A DNA stretch of 64,000 bases from Scilla litardierei (GCA_030789695.1 CM061136.1:131044648-131108647); one strand, 5' to 3'. Shown: positions 33,211-43,730, counted from the stretch's first letter. Numbers and translations: made by a program. The notes: generated from the letters alone by a model not told the origin.

Positions 33211-33783
33211 GATCTGAATGCTTATTATATGTCAACATTATTTCTTAACATTTCAATTGTATATCTCATTTTACAATTGGTGCATATAAGTATAGGGAGC
33301 TCATTAGTATTGTGCTTTATTTCCGTGTCATCATCAAAAAGGGAAAGATTGTTTTGTATTGGTGTTTCATACTAATGTTATTTTGATGATGATCAAAACA
33401 TTATGTTGTTATTAATGTCTCCCATGTTTTAGTCTCATAGTTATCATTTAGAGAATATCATTCTTGGAGACTAAATGATTGGTGCAAGATGAACATCAAG
33501 AGGAGCAATGCCAAAGCTTGGACTCAATGGGTGCCAAAGCTTGGAGAAGATGGAGAGCATCAGGATTGAAGCCATAGACTCTAAGGAAAGCAATGTAATC
33601 CTTGTAATATTTTATTTATTGCTTTTCTCTTTTTGAGTCTAGCTTTAATGTAATGCCTTGATAGATGGACTAACTCATACATGCATATGTAGTTTCCATC
33701 TTAGTGAGCCTTAGGATTATCATAGAAATCATCCCAATATGTTCCCATGCCTTAAACTCAAACTGGAGTTTTTGGCTCTCCAA

Positions 33784-34290
33784 CAGTCGACTGATGAAGG
33801 CATGACAGGCGACTGGGTGATTCCAGGCATCTGCCCAGCCTTCTACAGCTGATTGATATGCACAGCTCAAGTCAGACATTTATTGACTCCATCTTGAGCT
33901 TTTGGAACAGTCGACTGAAGCTCAATTTACAGTCGCATGTCCTCTAACAGGCGCTGGGAATTGTTTTATAGTCGTCTGTGTGCCAAGTGCATAACTTGCA
34001 TTTTCTGGGTTTCATTCCACTTTGCAAGTCAGTCGACCGATGAAATATTTACAGGCGCCTGTCTGATTACATGCACATGTGAAATGGTCATCTATCGTCT
34101 GAAGGCGCTAGTGCGAAAGTTGTATTTTCCAGCTCCGGTTCCATCCCAAGTGACAGTCGCCTGCTGAAGGATATATAGGCGCCTGCTCATTTATAGGCGC
34201 CTGTGTAGTCTTCTACAGTCGTTGTCCTTGCTCAGATTATAGCCGTTGGGATTTTTATAACCGTTGACCAGTCGTGTCAGTTGTTCATCA
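33784..34290. repeat. Palindrome array CAGTCGACTG / AGGCGCCTG
   Basis: Perfect or near-perfect copies of AGTCGACT and GGCGCC palindromes with variants such as CAGTCGCCTG. They lie at about 33785, 33808, 33908, 33949, 34032, 34053, 34153, 34176, 34194 and 34291. They sit upstream of a probable TATA box, the same arrangement as in the Ath LTRs but with different sequences. Confidence 0.8.
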
Positions 34291-34660
34291 GTCGACTGTC
34301 TGTGCTGTAAACTGCCAAAATCTAACCGTTGCAGTTTTTCTGATTTGGCCTTTTTACTTGGGTTTGAGGGTTTATTTGGGCTTCATATATATAGGAGATG
34401 TCTGAGTTCATTAAATCTTCTTGGAACTATTGCAAATCTTTAGAGATTTATTATGCAACTCTCAAACTCTCTCATTTTCCACTTAGAGCTCATATTCCTC
34501 TTCATGCATTGAAATCAAGCTTAAGGGAAATCATCCAAGTGCATTCAAGAAAATCTCAAGCACTTGGTCATCCTCTTTCATGCCTTTGTCTTTATATGAG
34601 TAAGTTCATCTCAAGGCATATGTAAGAGTCTTTTGTTTCATTTGTTTTCTTGAAACCCTA

Positions 34661-34920
34661 ATTCTCTTTGTGGAAATTAGATACTCTCTTTGTAGGAGTT
34701 GGTTAGTCTCTTTGTGGGAGTTACTCTCTTTGTGGGAGTTTGGTGTCCTAGTGTAGGACTAACCCCAATTCTCTCTGTGTGAGTTAGTAATTCTCTGTGT
34801 AGGAATTTCACCCTTGTATAGATTTGGTTGGGTTCTTGTGTAGGACAAAATTCTCTGTGTGAGGTATCTCTGTGTGAGATTGTATTTCATACCTTGTGTA
34901 GGATTATAGTGAACATTTGG
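34661..34920 (+). repeat. Degenerate short repeats forming small hairpins, loop CTTTGTGGG / TTGTGTAG
   Basis: About ten units of 16-25 bp share a TTTGTGGG or TGTGTAGG core. Flanks pair and change together: ACTC with GAGT (34683-34699), GTCC with GGAC (34745-34759), AATTC with GAATT (34789-34807), ATCTC with GAGAT (34866-34880). They lie after the probable TATA box of the SIRE-like LTR. Confidence 0.7.
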
Positions 34921-35180
34921 TGTGGCTGGATGCACCCAAGTTGGGGAACCAGTGTAAAATCTCGTGTTTGCGTTTAGATTGATTGTGTTGATTAATTCCT
35001 CTTACATTTATTATTCTGCATTTGCAAGTTAAATTTTAATTGCACAATTTATTGCCATTACTCTTTTCACTCTCCCTCTAGAGTGGTTGTTGTTAGTATT
35101 GCAAGGTAGACGGTCCTTACACTGTCGAGGTGCATACTTGAGGAATTATATCTTTTCTTTACTTTTCAAATCGTGTATTA

Positions 35181-35925
35181 CTCCCTTTAACCTTGAAACT
35201 TCTGGTTTGCTCTGAATAAATTTCTTCTTCCAAATATTCATTGAGAAATATTACTTTTACATCTAATTGCTTAACTTCTAGGTCTAGGTATGTAGCAACA
35301 CCTAGGATTACTTAGATAAAAGATCTATTATATAATTGACGACTTTTTTTGAATTTTGTCATATGTGTCAGTTTTGTCCCAGTCATATTTTGGGTTGCTC
35401 ACTGGGAGGTCGGTGGAGGTTCTGTGGGGGTTGGGTAGGGTTCTGAGCTTGGGTTTGGGATGGGGTTTTGGTGTTTTTTTTTCATTTTAGTCCTTGCTTT
35501 CCCTCCTTTTGCCCACTGACCCTCCTCACACACATCTACGCTTTTTTCAATTTGACAACCGCTTCTCTCCGCATTTGCGCCCGTACGACGACTTTACTAT
35601 TGAATTACATAAACCCACAAATCTCTCCCCATATGGGGGTTTATCCATGGGGAGAAATTTACATCTTTACACCTTTACATACTTCTAATAACACTTTTTA
35701 TTTTGAGGATCGTATAGTCTACATCCAAATTCATCACTACCATAGCCTTAGAAAATGCATGGCATTGCTTTATCACTAAGCGTTGACCTTTGAACTTTTG
35801 GTACCTGTACAAAAGCTTTGCCTTCAAACACGTGCAAATAAGAGTAAGACACTACTTCTCACTCCGAATCACTTCAAAAAATGTTACCACTTAGAGGTTA
35901 TTAGACAGTCACGAATACTAGACAT
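35181..35925. other. Gene-free DNA left of the MITE
   Basis: AT- and pyrimidine-rich. The small frames at 35468-35779 and 35783-36271 show no domain and the second runs into the MITE, so no gene is called. Confidence 0.5.
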
Positions 35926-35928
35926 TAA

Positions 35929-36310
35929 GGGCATGTTCTTTTCGATGAACACGGCCGAAGAATCCTCATTTCGTAACTATTCCCATACTTTTCACGGGAT
36001 TCAAGTTTTGGATTCCATCGGCTTGTTCTTTTGGAGTTCGGGGGATGTGGGAATTTTCGCCGACGTGGCACCTGCAAATGGGAATCCACGGGCTCACCAG
36101 CATCCGGAGCAAATAGCTCCGATTACAAAAGAATCCCACGTTTTGTGGGCCCCCCTCTCTCAATTTGAAGTGCCAGTTCCCTTTTTTTTTGCTTTGTTTC
36201 GGTTCTGGTGGGTGAAAACGAGTGGGCCCCTCCTATGTACACCCTTCATTAAAAATTTCATACCCTATTAATTATTTCAAGTATTATTTAACTAGTATAA
36301 TAATTAATTA
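35929..36310. mobile_element. PIF/Harbinger-like MITE, left part
   Basis: Begins GGGCATGTTCTTTT after the trinucleotide TAA (35926-35928). The right part (55268-55512) ends with AAAAGAACAGGCCC followed by TAA (55513-55515). The ends are inverted repeats with one mismatch, and the 3-bp TAA duplication is typical of PIF/Harbinger. Copia-4 inserted inside it. The unsplit MITE would be about 630 bp with no coding capacity. Confidence 0.75.
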
Positions 36311-36485
36311 TGTTATGAATGAGGGAGGCCTTTGGCCTCCCCTCCTTCATTACCCATTCATTAGGCCCCCATTACTTAGAGTAATGGGGACCCTTGGTCT
36401 CCTAGAGGCTTTTGGCCTCCCCACTATGAGATATATAAATAGAGCACCATGGCTTTTAGCTATGGTGACTTATTCTTAGTAATGA

Positions 36486-36537
<52 letters not shown>

Positions 36538-36556
36538 AGTTCATTATCATATAACA
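36311..36556 (+). repeat. Copia-4 5' LTR
   Basis: A 246-bp LTR with a probable TATA box (ATATATAAATAG near 36428) and a (TC)23 tract at 36489-36534. The following sequence GTTATCAGCAC is a weak match to an initiator-Met primer site. Confidence 0.93.
36489..36534. repeat. (TC)23 microsatellite in the Copia-4 5' LTR
   Basis: Only about 10 units remain at the same place in the 3' LTR (55223-55242). This accounts for nearly all of the 26-bp length difference between the two LTRs. Confidence 0.95.
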
Positions 36557-38383
36557 CGTTATCAGCACATGCGCTCTATTTTTGAGCTTTTTCTTCCCGT
36601 CCGTCCCCTCAAAAATCCATCCCCTACGCGCGAAGGAATCTCTGGTTGCGGCGACATTGCGGCATTCTCTAAGTTTTCGGGAGCTCGGATTTTTATTTCT
36701 ACGGATCTTTTCTACGGTCGTCCCTAGATCATCGATCTAGAGGTATACTTCTTATTCATGTAGATTACAACGGACTATACATAAAAAATTTTACCATGTT
36801 TGCATACAAGTAAAAATTAAAACAATACAAAGAAAAATTTGTTTTTACAAAGTAATTTCTTCATATTGCCATGAAATTTAGTGATCCCGACATGAAGTCG
36901 TAATTAAAACTCAACTCGGACTCTTTGGCAGTCCTATAAGATCAGCGGCTTAATACCTTAATTGATTCTTGAGTTTTAACACTCCCTTTTTCGCCCCAAA
37001 GAAGGCCGTGGCATTTCATATGAAACCTTAATTGCTTATTAGCTTGGAATTCGAAGCTTTAATTAGCGTTTTTCGTTTTCTCATTTCTCTCAATTGACGG
37101 AAGAGATGAGGAGTTGCTGTGTAAATTTGATGGAGTTGATTGTTGTGGACCGTCAACATCTAGTCCATAAAAATAGAATCTTGTTTCATGTGAAAAACAA
37201 TGAACAAAATTTTTCGAGTTATTATGGAAAATTCATGAGGCTGTTGCTAGTTCATCTTCTCGTCATTTACAGTGACAGGTTGGTGAGATGAGCAGTAAAC
37301 AGTGTTGGTGAATTTTTTAGAGTAAAAATTGAAATATTTTGTTACTCTTGATCCTTATGGAATGACTAATGAGTGCTGGAATTTGTTTATGTTCATCTTA
37401 ATTATCATAGCTCTTCCCATTCTAAACCTAGTTTGTTACTTTTATAACGCATGCTTCATGACATGGACTTTATTATGCAAAACATGGATTGAATTGTTTG
37501 CTTGGATACATGTTATATACTCTTCTCCAAAATCTTATAACAAATTGGCATATTTAAACTCGGAAAAAACTTTGTAAAATTACAATTAATTTATATAGTC
37601 CATGTTGACAAATTTAAACATCGCTCTTGCATACTATTATCTATGGTTTACTAGGACTCTATTTTTCAAAATATAACTATCTTAAAGATCCTGAGACCGC
37701 TCTGCCGTTAGTCAACTAACCTAACGGTGTATGACGTTTCCACGTGGTCTACGAGATAATTATATTTTCTAGTTTCCTTTACCATATGTTATGTTTGAGA
37801 TATATGCGTGGTTGTTTATTTTTATGCCTGTAGCATATTTAGAACTGCGTGGATGTTTAAATCAGTAAAAATGTGTTTTTCGGGATCGGCCATTGTATAC
37901 CTATTTACTTTCCTTGCACTTTTATTTTCTTTTGATAGAATTTGTAAGTGAGGAAATTTGTATTTTAAAGCCAAAGCTCGATGCAACAACACATAGAATT
38001 GATGAAAACTCCTTCAATGGATCATGATGTCGGTCAATGTGCTTGGCTAAGTTTGCTGGACCAACCTAGCTTGACTGGGTAACAAGTGGTCCTGGCTTAG
38101 TCAATTCCCTGGCCGCGTCCGCTGGACCGCAAGGAGTCGATTCATGACTGTGTAAGCCAAAGCTCGATGCAACAGCATATGAAGACGGAGATATAGGGAC
38201 CCAGTTCAGTTTGGGTTTCCAAAGTTGTATTATGTTTTTTCTCTATTATGGACTTTAAACGAACTTTGGACTGTGTACTATTTTGGGTATCTGGCCGATC
38301 CCTGCATTTTTACTTGTTTATTTCTTTATGCATGAATTTTTGAATTTTAATTAATTCATGCTCATTTTAAAATACGTAGATAA
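36557..38383 (+). other. Copia-4 5' leader
   Basis: About 1.8 kb with no gene. A segment near 37693-37735 (CTAACCTAACGGTGTATGACG) is shared with the Copia-1 leader. A module at 38017-38150, starting TCAATGGATCATGAT and ending GATTCATGA, resembles 23141-23275 of Copia-3. Confidence 0.7.
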
Positions 38384-38676
38384 ATGGCAAAATTGGCAAG
38401 CGTCGATTTCGAGGTCCTCGATTCTGCAGGGACAAATTACCTGAGTTGGCGAGTGGACCTGAAGTTCCACTTGCGTTCAATGGCCCTCCTTGGGTCCATT
38501 ATGGCTCCTTCCTCGGCCCCAGCAGCGGCCGAATCTTCTGCTACAGCTAGCAGCAGCCCCACAACCACTTTATCCGATGTAGATAAGGCGAAAGCCATAA
38601 TCTACATTAGGAAGCATATAGATCGGACCTTAAAGGCCGAATACTTAACGGTTGAGGACCCGAAGGACATGTGGAC
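38384..38676 (+). pseudogene. Copia-4 gag, N-terminal part (cut by Ath-B)
   Basis: Starts MAKLASVDFEVLDSAGTN, like the Copia-1 gag, with the capsid segments YLSWRVDLKFHLR and IDRTLKAEYLTVEDP. Ath-B entered after the codons for DMW. The open frame continues to 39166 only by reading into the Ath-B LTR, and that extension is not gag. A Ser/Ala-rich insert of about 25 residues after HLRS is absent from the Copia-1 gag. Confidence 0.92.
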
Positions 38677-38968
38677 TGATCACTCCTTATTTTACACCTT
38701 TTTTCCGCATGTTTGCATGCCATTTAGATCGCCCAAATCATGTTTTTCACGATATATCGACGATATTGCGATGCTTTTCACGATTTGTTGTTTTTGTCGC
38801 ATTTCAGGTGATTTGGCGCGATTCGGAGTGATCCCGAGATGCGCTTACTCTAGACGGTCACCGACGACCTCCCCGAGGGGTATTTTGCTGTTGGAGAGGA
38901 GCGGAAGAAGAACGGACGTCGCAGGAGCGACGATGAGGCCAAAAGAAGCAGATTGGGCATTTTTTGTG

Positions 38969-39352
38969 TCCCACTCGGCCGAGTGGAGGAGCCACTCGGC
39001 CGACCAGCGAGACACTGCTCGGCCGACCAGATCAGACACGATTTCTATATGCACTCGGCCGAGCACCGAAGACCACATCGGCCGAGTGAAGACATCACGT
39101 CCGCCCGAGTGGCGCCCAGACGAAGCCCTTCCAAAACATCGAAGTTACTGTTTTTCGGCTGCCTGAACTTCAGAAGACCCACTCGGCCGAGTGGAGAATC
39201 CCGTCCGCCCGAGTACAATGAAGTCATCTGCCGAGTGACGACAACTCACTCGGCCGAGCCGCCTCCGAAGTGAAGACCCCTGAAAGCCCCGACTTACTGG
39301 AAAATTGCAGGGTTTTCACTCAGCCGAGCGACTTTTGTCACTCGGCCGAGTG
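38969..39352. repeat. Palindrome array CACTCGGCCGAGTG in the Ath-B U3 region
   Basis: About nine full or partial copies of the same palindrome as in Ath-A, repeated in the 3' LTR at about 49027-49410. The sequence between copies differs from Ath-A, so the motif is conserved more than its surroundings. Confidence 0.85.
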
Positions 39353-39831
39353 CGATGCACTGCCTGTAGCGAAAACTGCGGAAAACAGGCTGTGCAGGGG
39401 TATTTTGGTCACGATTTTTGGACGATTTTGAGGGCTATTTAAACCCTGTTTTTACCCTAGTTTTGAGAGCCTCTCTCTTAGATTTTTTGCAGCTTTTTAG
39501 ATTAGTTTTTTAGCTTTATTCTTGTGATTGGAGAGGAGACAAAGATTGGAATTTTGTTGGATTAATTGAAGAACTCCATTGGTTTGCATCTCTTTTCCTT
39601 AAAAATTCTATTTTTATTGCTTATCTCAATATTGTGATGAATTTTATTGCTTATTTCAACGATTATTTTTGTGATCTTGCTATGAATTGTGAGTAGTCTC
39701 CACGTCTTGGGGCGTGGGGATGAACCCTACAAGCCTATTTTCATATTTGTGATGAATTGGTAGAAATTGTGCTAGAATTGTTATTAGGGATTAGATTGGG
39801 ATCAATTTACTACGGATGGCTAGGTATTCAT

Positions 39832-40134
39832 ATCAATTGGGATTTGCAAGAGATTGGATCCCAATTTGATAGGAAACCCTAGAAATCCGAATTGGGTTGG
39901 AATCGGATTTTCTAAGTATCGGTTTGCAAGAGATTGGACCGATACTAGGATTTCCGGTTGCAATTTCGTGCCAATACCCGTTTGCAAGAGATTGGACGGG
40001 TAGGAACTATCCCAATCTAGGTCGCGAGCCGAGTTTGCAAGAGATTGGGCTCGGTGCGCGATTGGACAATGATGTTGATCCTAATGCTAGCTTTCCTAGG
40101 CTAGGGTTTGCAAGAGATTGGACCCAAACCTAGG
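39832..40134 (+). ncRNA. Five-hairpin array with invariant loop, Ath-B 5' leader
   Basis: Five loops TTGCAAGAGATTGG are closed by different stems: ATCAATTGGGAT with ATCCCAATTTGAT, AGTATCGGT with ACCGATACT, TACCCGT with ACGGGTA, CCGAGT with GCTCGG, and GGGT with ACCC enclosed by CCTAGG with CCTAGG. Stems at the same rank in Ath-A differ in sequence but pair equally well. The copy in the 3' LTR is 49890-50192. Confidence 0.82.
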
Positions 40135-40497
40135 ATAGCTATAGACCGGCAACAGCACGAGAGCGTGAGATTGGTTCTACATTCAGTTGCAACTAGTTCA
40201 TCCAAATTCTCATTCAAGCAATTTTGATACCAATAAACCGCATTTATGAAATACGGTGAGTAGCGGGGATTCCCCATTCCCTAGACGTTCTTTATTTGAT
40301 TTGATATTTCCGCATTTTTGTTTGACGATTGTGACAGGATCGCCGAAGGCAAATCTCTCTCTTAAATAGCCAGGTTGATTTGAACAAGCACGGTCATTCG
40401 TCCTCCCTGTGTTCGATATCCCGCTTGCCGCTATACCGTGCGCTTGCGGTAAAACTACAACCGTTCTTTGGGTCACATCCCGGAGCGATCAAGTTTT

Positions 40498-40515
40498 TGG
40501 CGCCGTTGCCAGGGA
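40498..40515 (+). other. Ath-B primer binding site (tRNA-Asp type)
   Basis: TGGCGCCGTTGCCAGGGA, six bases after the LTR, has one mismatch to the Ath-A site. Confidence 0.88.
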
Positions 40516-40626
40516 GGCGATTGCGTTTGATTCTTTCTCGCCCTAGCTATTTCTTTCCTTTTTATTATTTTTATCATTATTTTCCACGGTACTAATCATT
40601 TCTTTGAAACTCTGTTTCCCCTGTGC

Positions 40627-43401
40627 ATGTACACGAGATCTACGACGGACCCTGAAGCTATATTATTCGATCCCGAGATCGAACGTACCGCGCGGAGACT
40701 TAGAGCGGAAAGGAGACAAAATCCGGAAGGGCGGTTTATGACCAACCCGGAAACTGCGGAACAATTGGCGGCAAGGATGGCGAGGCTAATTTCTATTCGA
40801 GATAGGCTTCGGCCTAAGACCTCTTCTACCACCTCATCCATTGCCATGCCGGGGTTGGCGGCTGACAAGAGCTTCGAGCTAAAGACCGGACTAGTGGTTC
40901 TGATGCAGCAGGATCCATTTCATGGGAATGCCCATGAAAATCCCCACTACCACATCCAATCGTTCTTGTCGAAGTGCGCCACATTCCAGATGCCGGGGTT
41001 CTCCATCGATGCCATCAGACTGTGTCTCTTCCCCTTCACCCTAAAGGACAAGGCACTATACTGGTTGAGGACGCAAGCTGAGGGTGTCTTCACCACTTGG
41101 GACGAGTTGGCGAGTGCATTTATTGACAAGTTCTATCCGCCATCCAAGACGGTGAAGATCCGGAGCGCTCTCATGTCCTTCAAGCAAGGACCACAGGAGA
41201 CGCTCTATGAAGCTTGGGAGCGTTTTAAGGATTTGCAGCATCAATGCCCGCATCATAGCATTGAAGACTGGGAGTTAGTGCATAGCTTCTACAATGGTCT
41301 CCAACCGGGGACCAAACAAATTATTGATGCCGCGGCGAATGGTGCTATCTTGTCAAAGACTCCCGAGGAAGCTACAGCCCTAATTGAGGAGATGGCCTCA
41401 AATAATCAACAATGGGACGATGAGCGAGGACACTCCACGTCCTCCTTAAAGCCAACAAGCATCTACGAGGCGAAGGCCGTAGCGGAGCTTACGAGCAAGT
41501 TCGACTCTCTCCACAAGGTAGTGGAGAGATTGGAGAAGTTTATCACGGAGCCCCAAGGAGCCTCTTCTACCTCCGCTCCGACTAACCAAATGTGTGATTG
41601 GCAAGACCAATCTCAAGCCATGTACTCGGGAGGAGAGCAAGGAGAAGGATCCTTGGAGCAAGTACAATATGTTGCGGGGAACCAAGGATATTGGGCCAAT
41701 CCGGCCGCAAGAAATCATTCCGGATTCTCTTACGCCAACAATGAAGGAGCTTTGAACCCGCCACAACCGCCACCTCAACAAGCCCGACCACCACTACCAC
41801 CCCAACAACAAAACTATCCACCGAGGGGGCCTACTCAACAAAATTTTCAACCAAAGCAACAAGTTCCACCATATAGGCCGCCCGGATACAACCAAGGGTG
41901 GAGAAATCAAAATCAAAACCCTCCTCAAGCTCAACAACGATCCGACTTCGAAGCTAGAGTGGAGGCGTTCATGGTCGAGCAAAATAAGGTAAATGCTAGC
42001 TTGAAGGCGGGGCAAGACTCTCTTAATACCGTTGTGGCTCAAATATCGGAGCAACTAGCGTTGCTAAATCGGAACACTCAACGATTGCCGGCGCAACCCG
42101 AGCAAAACCCACGGAGCAACACCGGCCACATCAATGCCGTAGCTGCCGTTACCACTAGAGGCAGAAAGGATACCACCCCCGCCATGATTCCTACCGAGGA
42201 GCCCGTGGAGGAAAGCTTGGATCCAATTGAGCCGGTAGTTGAAGATGATAAGGAGAAAGAGCCACAAGAAAAGGAGAAATCTAGAGCGGAACAATTGATC
42301 GAGGAGAGGCGCTTCATGCCACCGGTCCCATTCCCCCAAAGACTAGCGAGAGCGAAAATGGAGAAAAGGCTAGCGAAGTTCCTCGAGTATCTAAGAGGAG
42401 TTAGCCTCAATATTCCCTTCCTCGACGCCATCGTGGAGATCCCCACATATGCTAAATTCTTGAAGGACTTGATTTCGGGGAGAAAGAGGAAGGAGAAGAT
42501 CATGCTAGCCGAGGAGGGCTCTTGGTTTACCAAGAGAGAAAAGGAGCCGGCCAAATTTAAAGATCCGGGGAATTTTCGGATTCCTTGCACCTTGGGCGGC
42601 GTCCCTCTTCAAAAGGCGTTGGTTGATCTAGGGGCTAGTGTGAGCCTCATGCCTCTCTCCATGTTCTTAAGGCTAAACACCGGGACAAAGTTGAAACCTA
42701 CCGACATGCGCATTCAATTGGCCGATGGGCGAATAACAAGGCCGGTAGGGATCGCCGAAGACATCCCGCTACAAGTCCCGGGTGGAATATGCTTACCATG
42801 TGACTTTGTGATCATGGACGTTAGGGAGGAGGGAGACACTTCATTGATACTTGGACGCCCGTTCCTCGCCACCGCCGGAGTAATTGTCGACGTGCGCGAA
42901 GGTACCCTAACTTTAAATGTCGGCAACATTGAGGTGGAGCTCCACATTCCTAAGGCTATGAAGCACATGCCCTACCACGAGGAGCTTGATTACATGGACC
43001 TCCTTGATGAGGTGATAGAGGAGGCGATCCCCCACTCAATTGGCTCTCTTTTTGATGAAGATTTCGAGGAAGGCCCGGATTTAGGCCAAGATGAGAAGAA
43101 AGATGATTCCCCCAACTTCTCCGATGAAAACGATGAGGGCGACGCTGATGTCGCAAGGATTCGAGAGCTCTGCAAGCTCTCGAAATTGAAGTCTCCAAAG
43201 AAAGCTCCTCCGGTACGGAAATCGGCATCACCGGTGAAGCCGTTGACAGGAGAAAATGCTAGCTTGGGGGAGCTTCCCCCCAACACTATTCGAGATGGGA
43301 GACCACCGAGGGAGAACACGACGCCGCCACATCCCAATCCAAGCGTTCTCCCCGGAAAGTTTGATGGGTGCATCTCATATGCACCAAACATCCCGCATTG
43401 A
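40627..43401 (+). CDS. Ath-B Gag-protease polyprotein (924 residues)
   Basis: An intact frame starting at the first ATG after the primer site. Residues about 95-265 form the Ty3-type retrotransposon gag domain (GNAHENPHYHIQSFLSKC, LFPFTLKDKALYWLR, LASAFIDKFYPPSKT, LYEAWERFKDLQHQCPHH, FYNGLQPGTKQIIDAAANG). Residues about 370-435 are Pro/Gln-rich. A retropepsin domain follows, with the active site DLGAS at 667-671 and the flap-side motif ILGRPFLATAGV. I see no CCHC zinc knuckle. The acidic C-terminus ends the frame, and no reverse transcriptase follows. The Athila-type DLGAS spelling supports this assignment. Ath-C has a broken homologue (60559-63316). Probable role: particle assembly and self-processing. 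Confidence 0.93.
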   Translation: MYTRSTTDPEAILFDPEIERTARRLRAERRQNPEGRFMTNPETAEQLAARMARLISIRDRLRPKTSSTTSSIAMPGLAADKSFELKTGLVVLMQQDPFHGNAHENPHYHIQSFLSKCATFQMPGFSIDAIRLCLFPFTLKDKALYWLRTQAEGVFTTWDELASAFIDKFYPPSKTVKIRSALMSFKQGPQETLYEAWERFKDLQHQCPHHSIEDWELVHSFYNGLQPGTKQIIDAAANGAILSKTPEEATALIEEMASNNQQWDDERGHSTSSLKPTSIYEAKAVAELTSKFDSLHKVVERLEKFITEPQGASSTSAPTNQMCDWQDQSQAMYSGGEQGEGSLEQVQYVAGNQGYWANPAARNHSGFSYANNEGALNPPQPPPQQARPPLPPQQQNYPPRGPTQQNFQPKQQVPPYRPPGYNQGWRNQNQNPPQAQQRSDFEARVEAFMVEQNKVNASLKAGQDSLNTVVAQISEQLALLNRNTQRLPAQPEQNPRSNTGHINAVAAVTTRGRKDTTPAMIPTEEPVEESLDPIEPVVEDDKEKEPQEKEKSRAEQLIEERRFMPPVPFPQRLARAKMEKRLAKFLEYLRGVSLNIPFLDAIVEIPTYAKFLKDLISGRKRKEKIMLAEEGSWFTKREKEPAKFKDPGNFRIPCTLGGVPLQKALVDLGASVSLMPLSMFLRLNTGTKLKPTDMRIQLADGRITRPVGIAEDIPLQVPGGICLPCDFVIMDVREEGDTSLILGRPFLATAGVIVDVREGTLTLNVGNIEVELHIPKAMKHMPYHEELDYMDLLDEVIEEAIPHSIGSLFDEDFEEGPDLGQDEKKDDSPNFSDENDEGDADVARIRELCKLSKLKSPKKAPPVRKSASPVKPLTGENASLGELPPNTIRDGRPPRENTTPPHPNPSVLPGKFDGCISYAPNIPH

Positions 43402-43730
43402 TTGAAAATTATAGGGGGTCGAGCTCACGACCTTAAACGAGCGCTTGTCGGGAGGCAACCCGACGGTTTTCGCTTTATTTTCACTTTTTCTTTATTTTCG
43501 TTTTAGAAATTTTTAGTGTTTTGAGTCTTTCGCCCAAAAATTTTGTGATAACGGGTCCTATTTTTCTTGACAGGAGAGGAGATAGGTAGATCCATCATGG
43601 GGAGGATGAACGAGACGACGAGGAGCGCCCCAAGAAGGCGCTCGACGCTTAGGAGGAAGATGGAATCGACTGGAGGAAGAAAGACGGAGTTTAGAGCCCA
43701 AACGAAGACAAACAGCAGAACACAAGGCTC
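43402..43730 (+). other. Post-gag noncoding segment with conserved stem-loops
   Basis: Contains GGTCGAGCTCACGACC and GTCGGGAGGCAACCCGAC (about 43418-43468), two adjacent hairpins. As I recall, a closely similar block follows pol in Athila-type elements. Here it directly follows gag-protease. Ath-C has it at 60502-60542 (minus). A T-rich stretch and the start of the palindrome region follow. Confidence 0.65.

Larger units (their letters stand above)
33350..35180 (+). mobile_element. SIRE/Maximus-like LTR fragment (tentative)
   Basis: The stretch CATCATCAAAAAGGGAAAGA (33329-33348), followed directly by a TG-starting sequence, resembles the PPT-LTR junction of SIRE-type Copia elements. Downstream are a palindrome array (33784-34290), a probable TATATATA box near 34387 and a hairpin array (34661-34920). 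No internal genes are present and I did not find the LTR end or target duplications. The family assignment and the right boundary are uncertain. Confidence 0.45.
38677..40491 (+). repeat. Ath-B 5' LTR
   Basis: A 1815-bp LTR. The palindrome array is at 38969-39352, the TATA box TATTTAAA at 39436-39443, and the five-hairpin array at 39832-40134. The end block GTGCGCTTGCGGTAAAAC is shared with the other Ath LTRs. Confidence 0.95.

Noticed and set aside
35783..36271. 162-codon frame before Copia-4
   Set aside because: It crosses the left end of the MITE and has no domain. It is chance openness.
36557..36580. Confident primer binding site for Copia-4
   Set aside because: GTTATCAGCACATGCGCTC resembles the initiator-Met site only loosely, so I mention it under the LTR and do not list it as a separate feature.
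38384..39166. 260-codon frame as a single gene
   Set aside because: Its first part is Copia-4 gag and its second part is the Ath-B LTR. The target duplication at 38672-38676 marks the junction, so it is an accidental fusion.
42078..42590. Minus-strand frame opposite Ath-B gag
   Set aside because: Mirror of the gag frame. It has no independent support.
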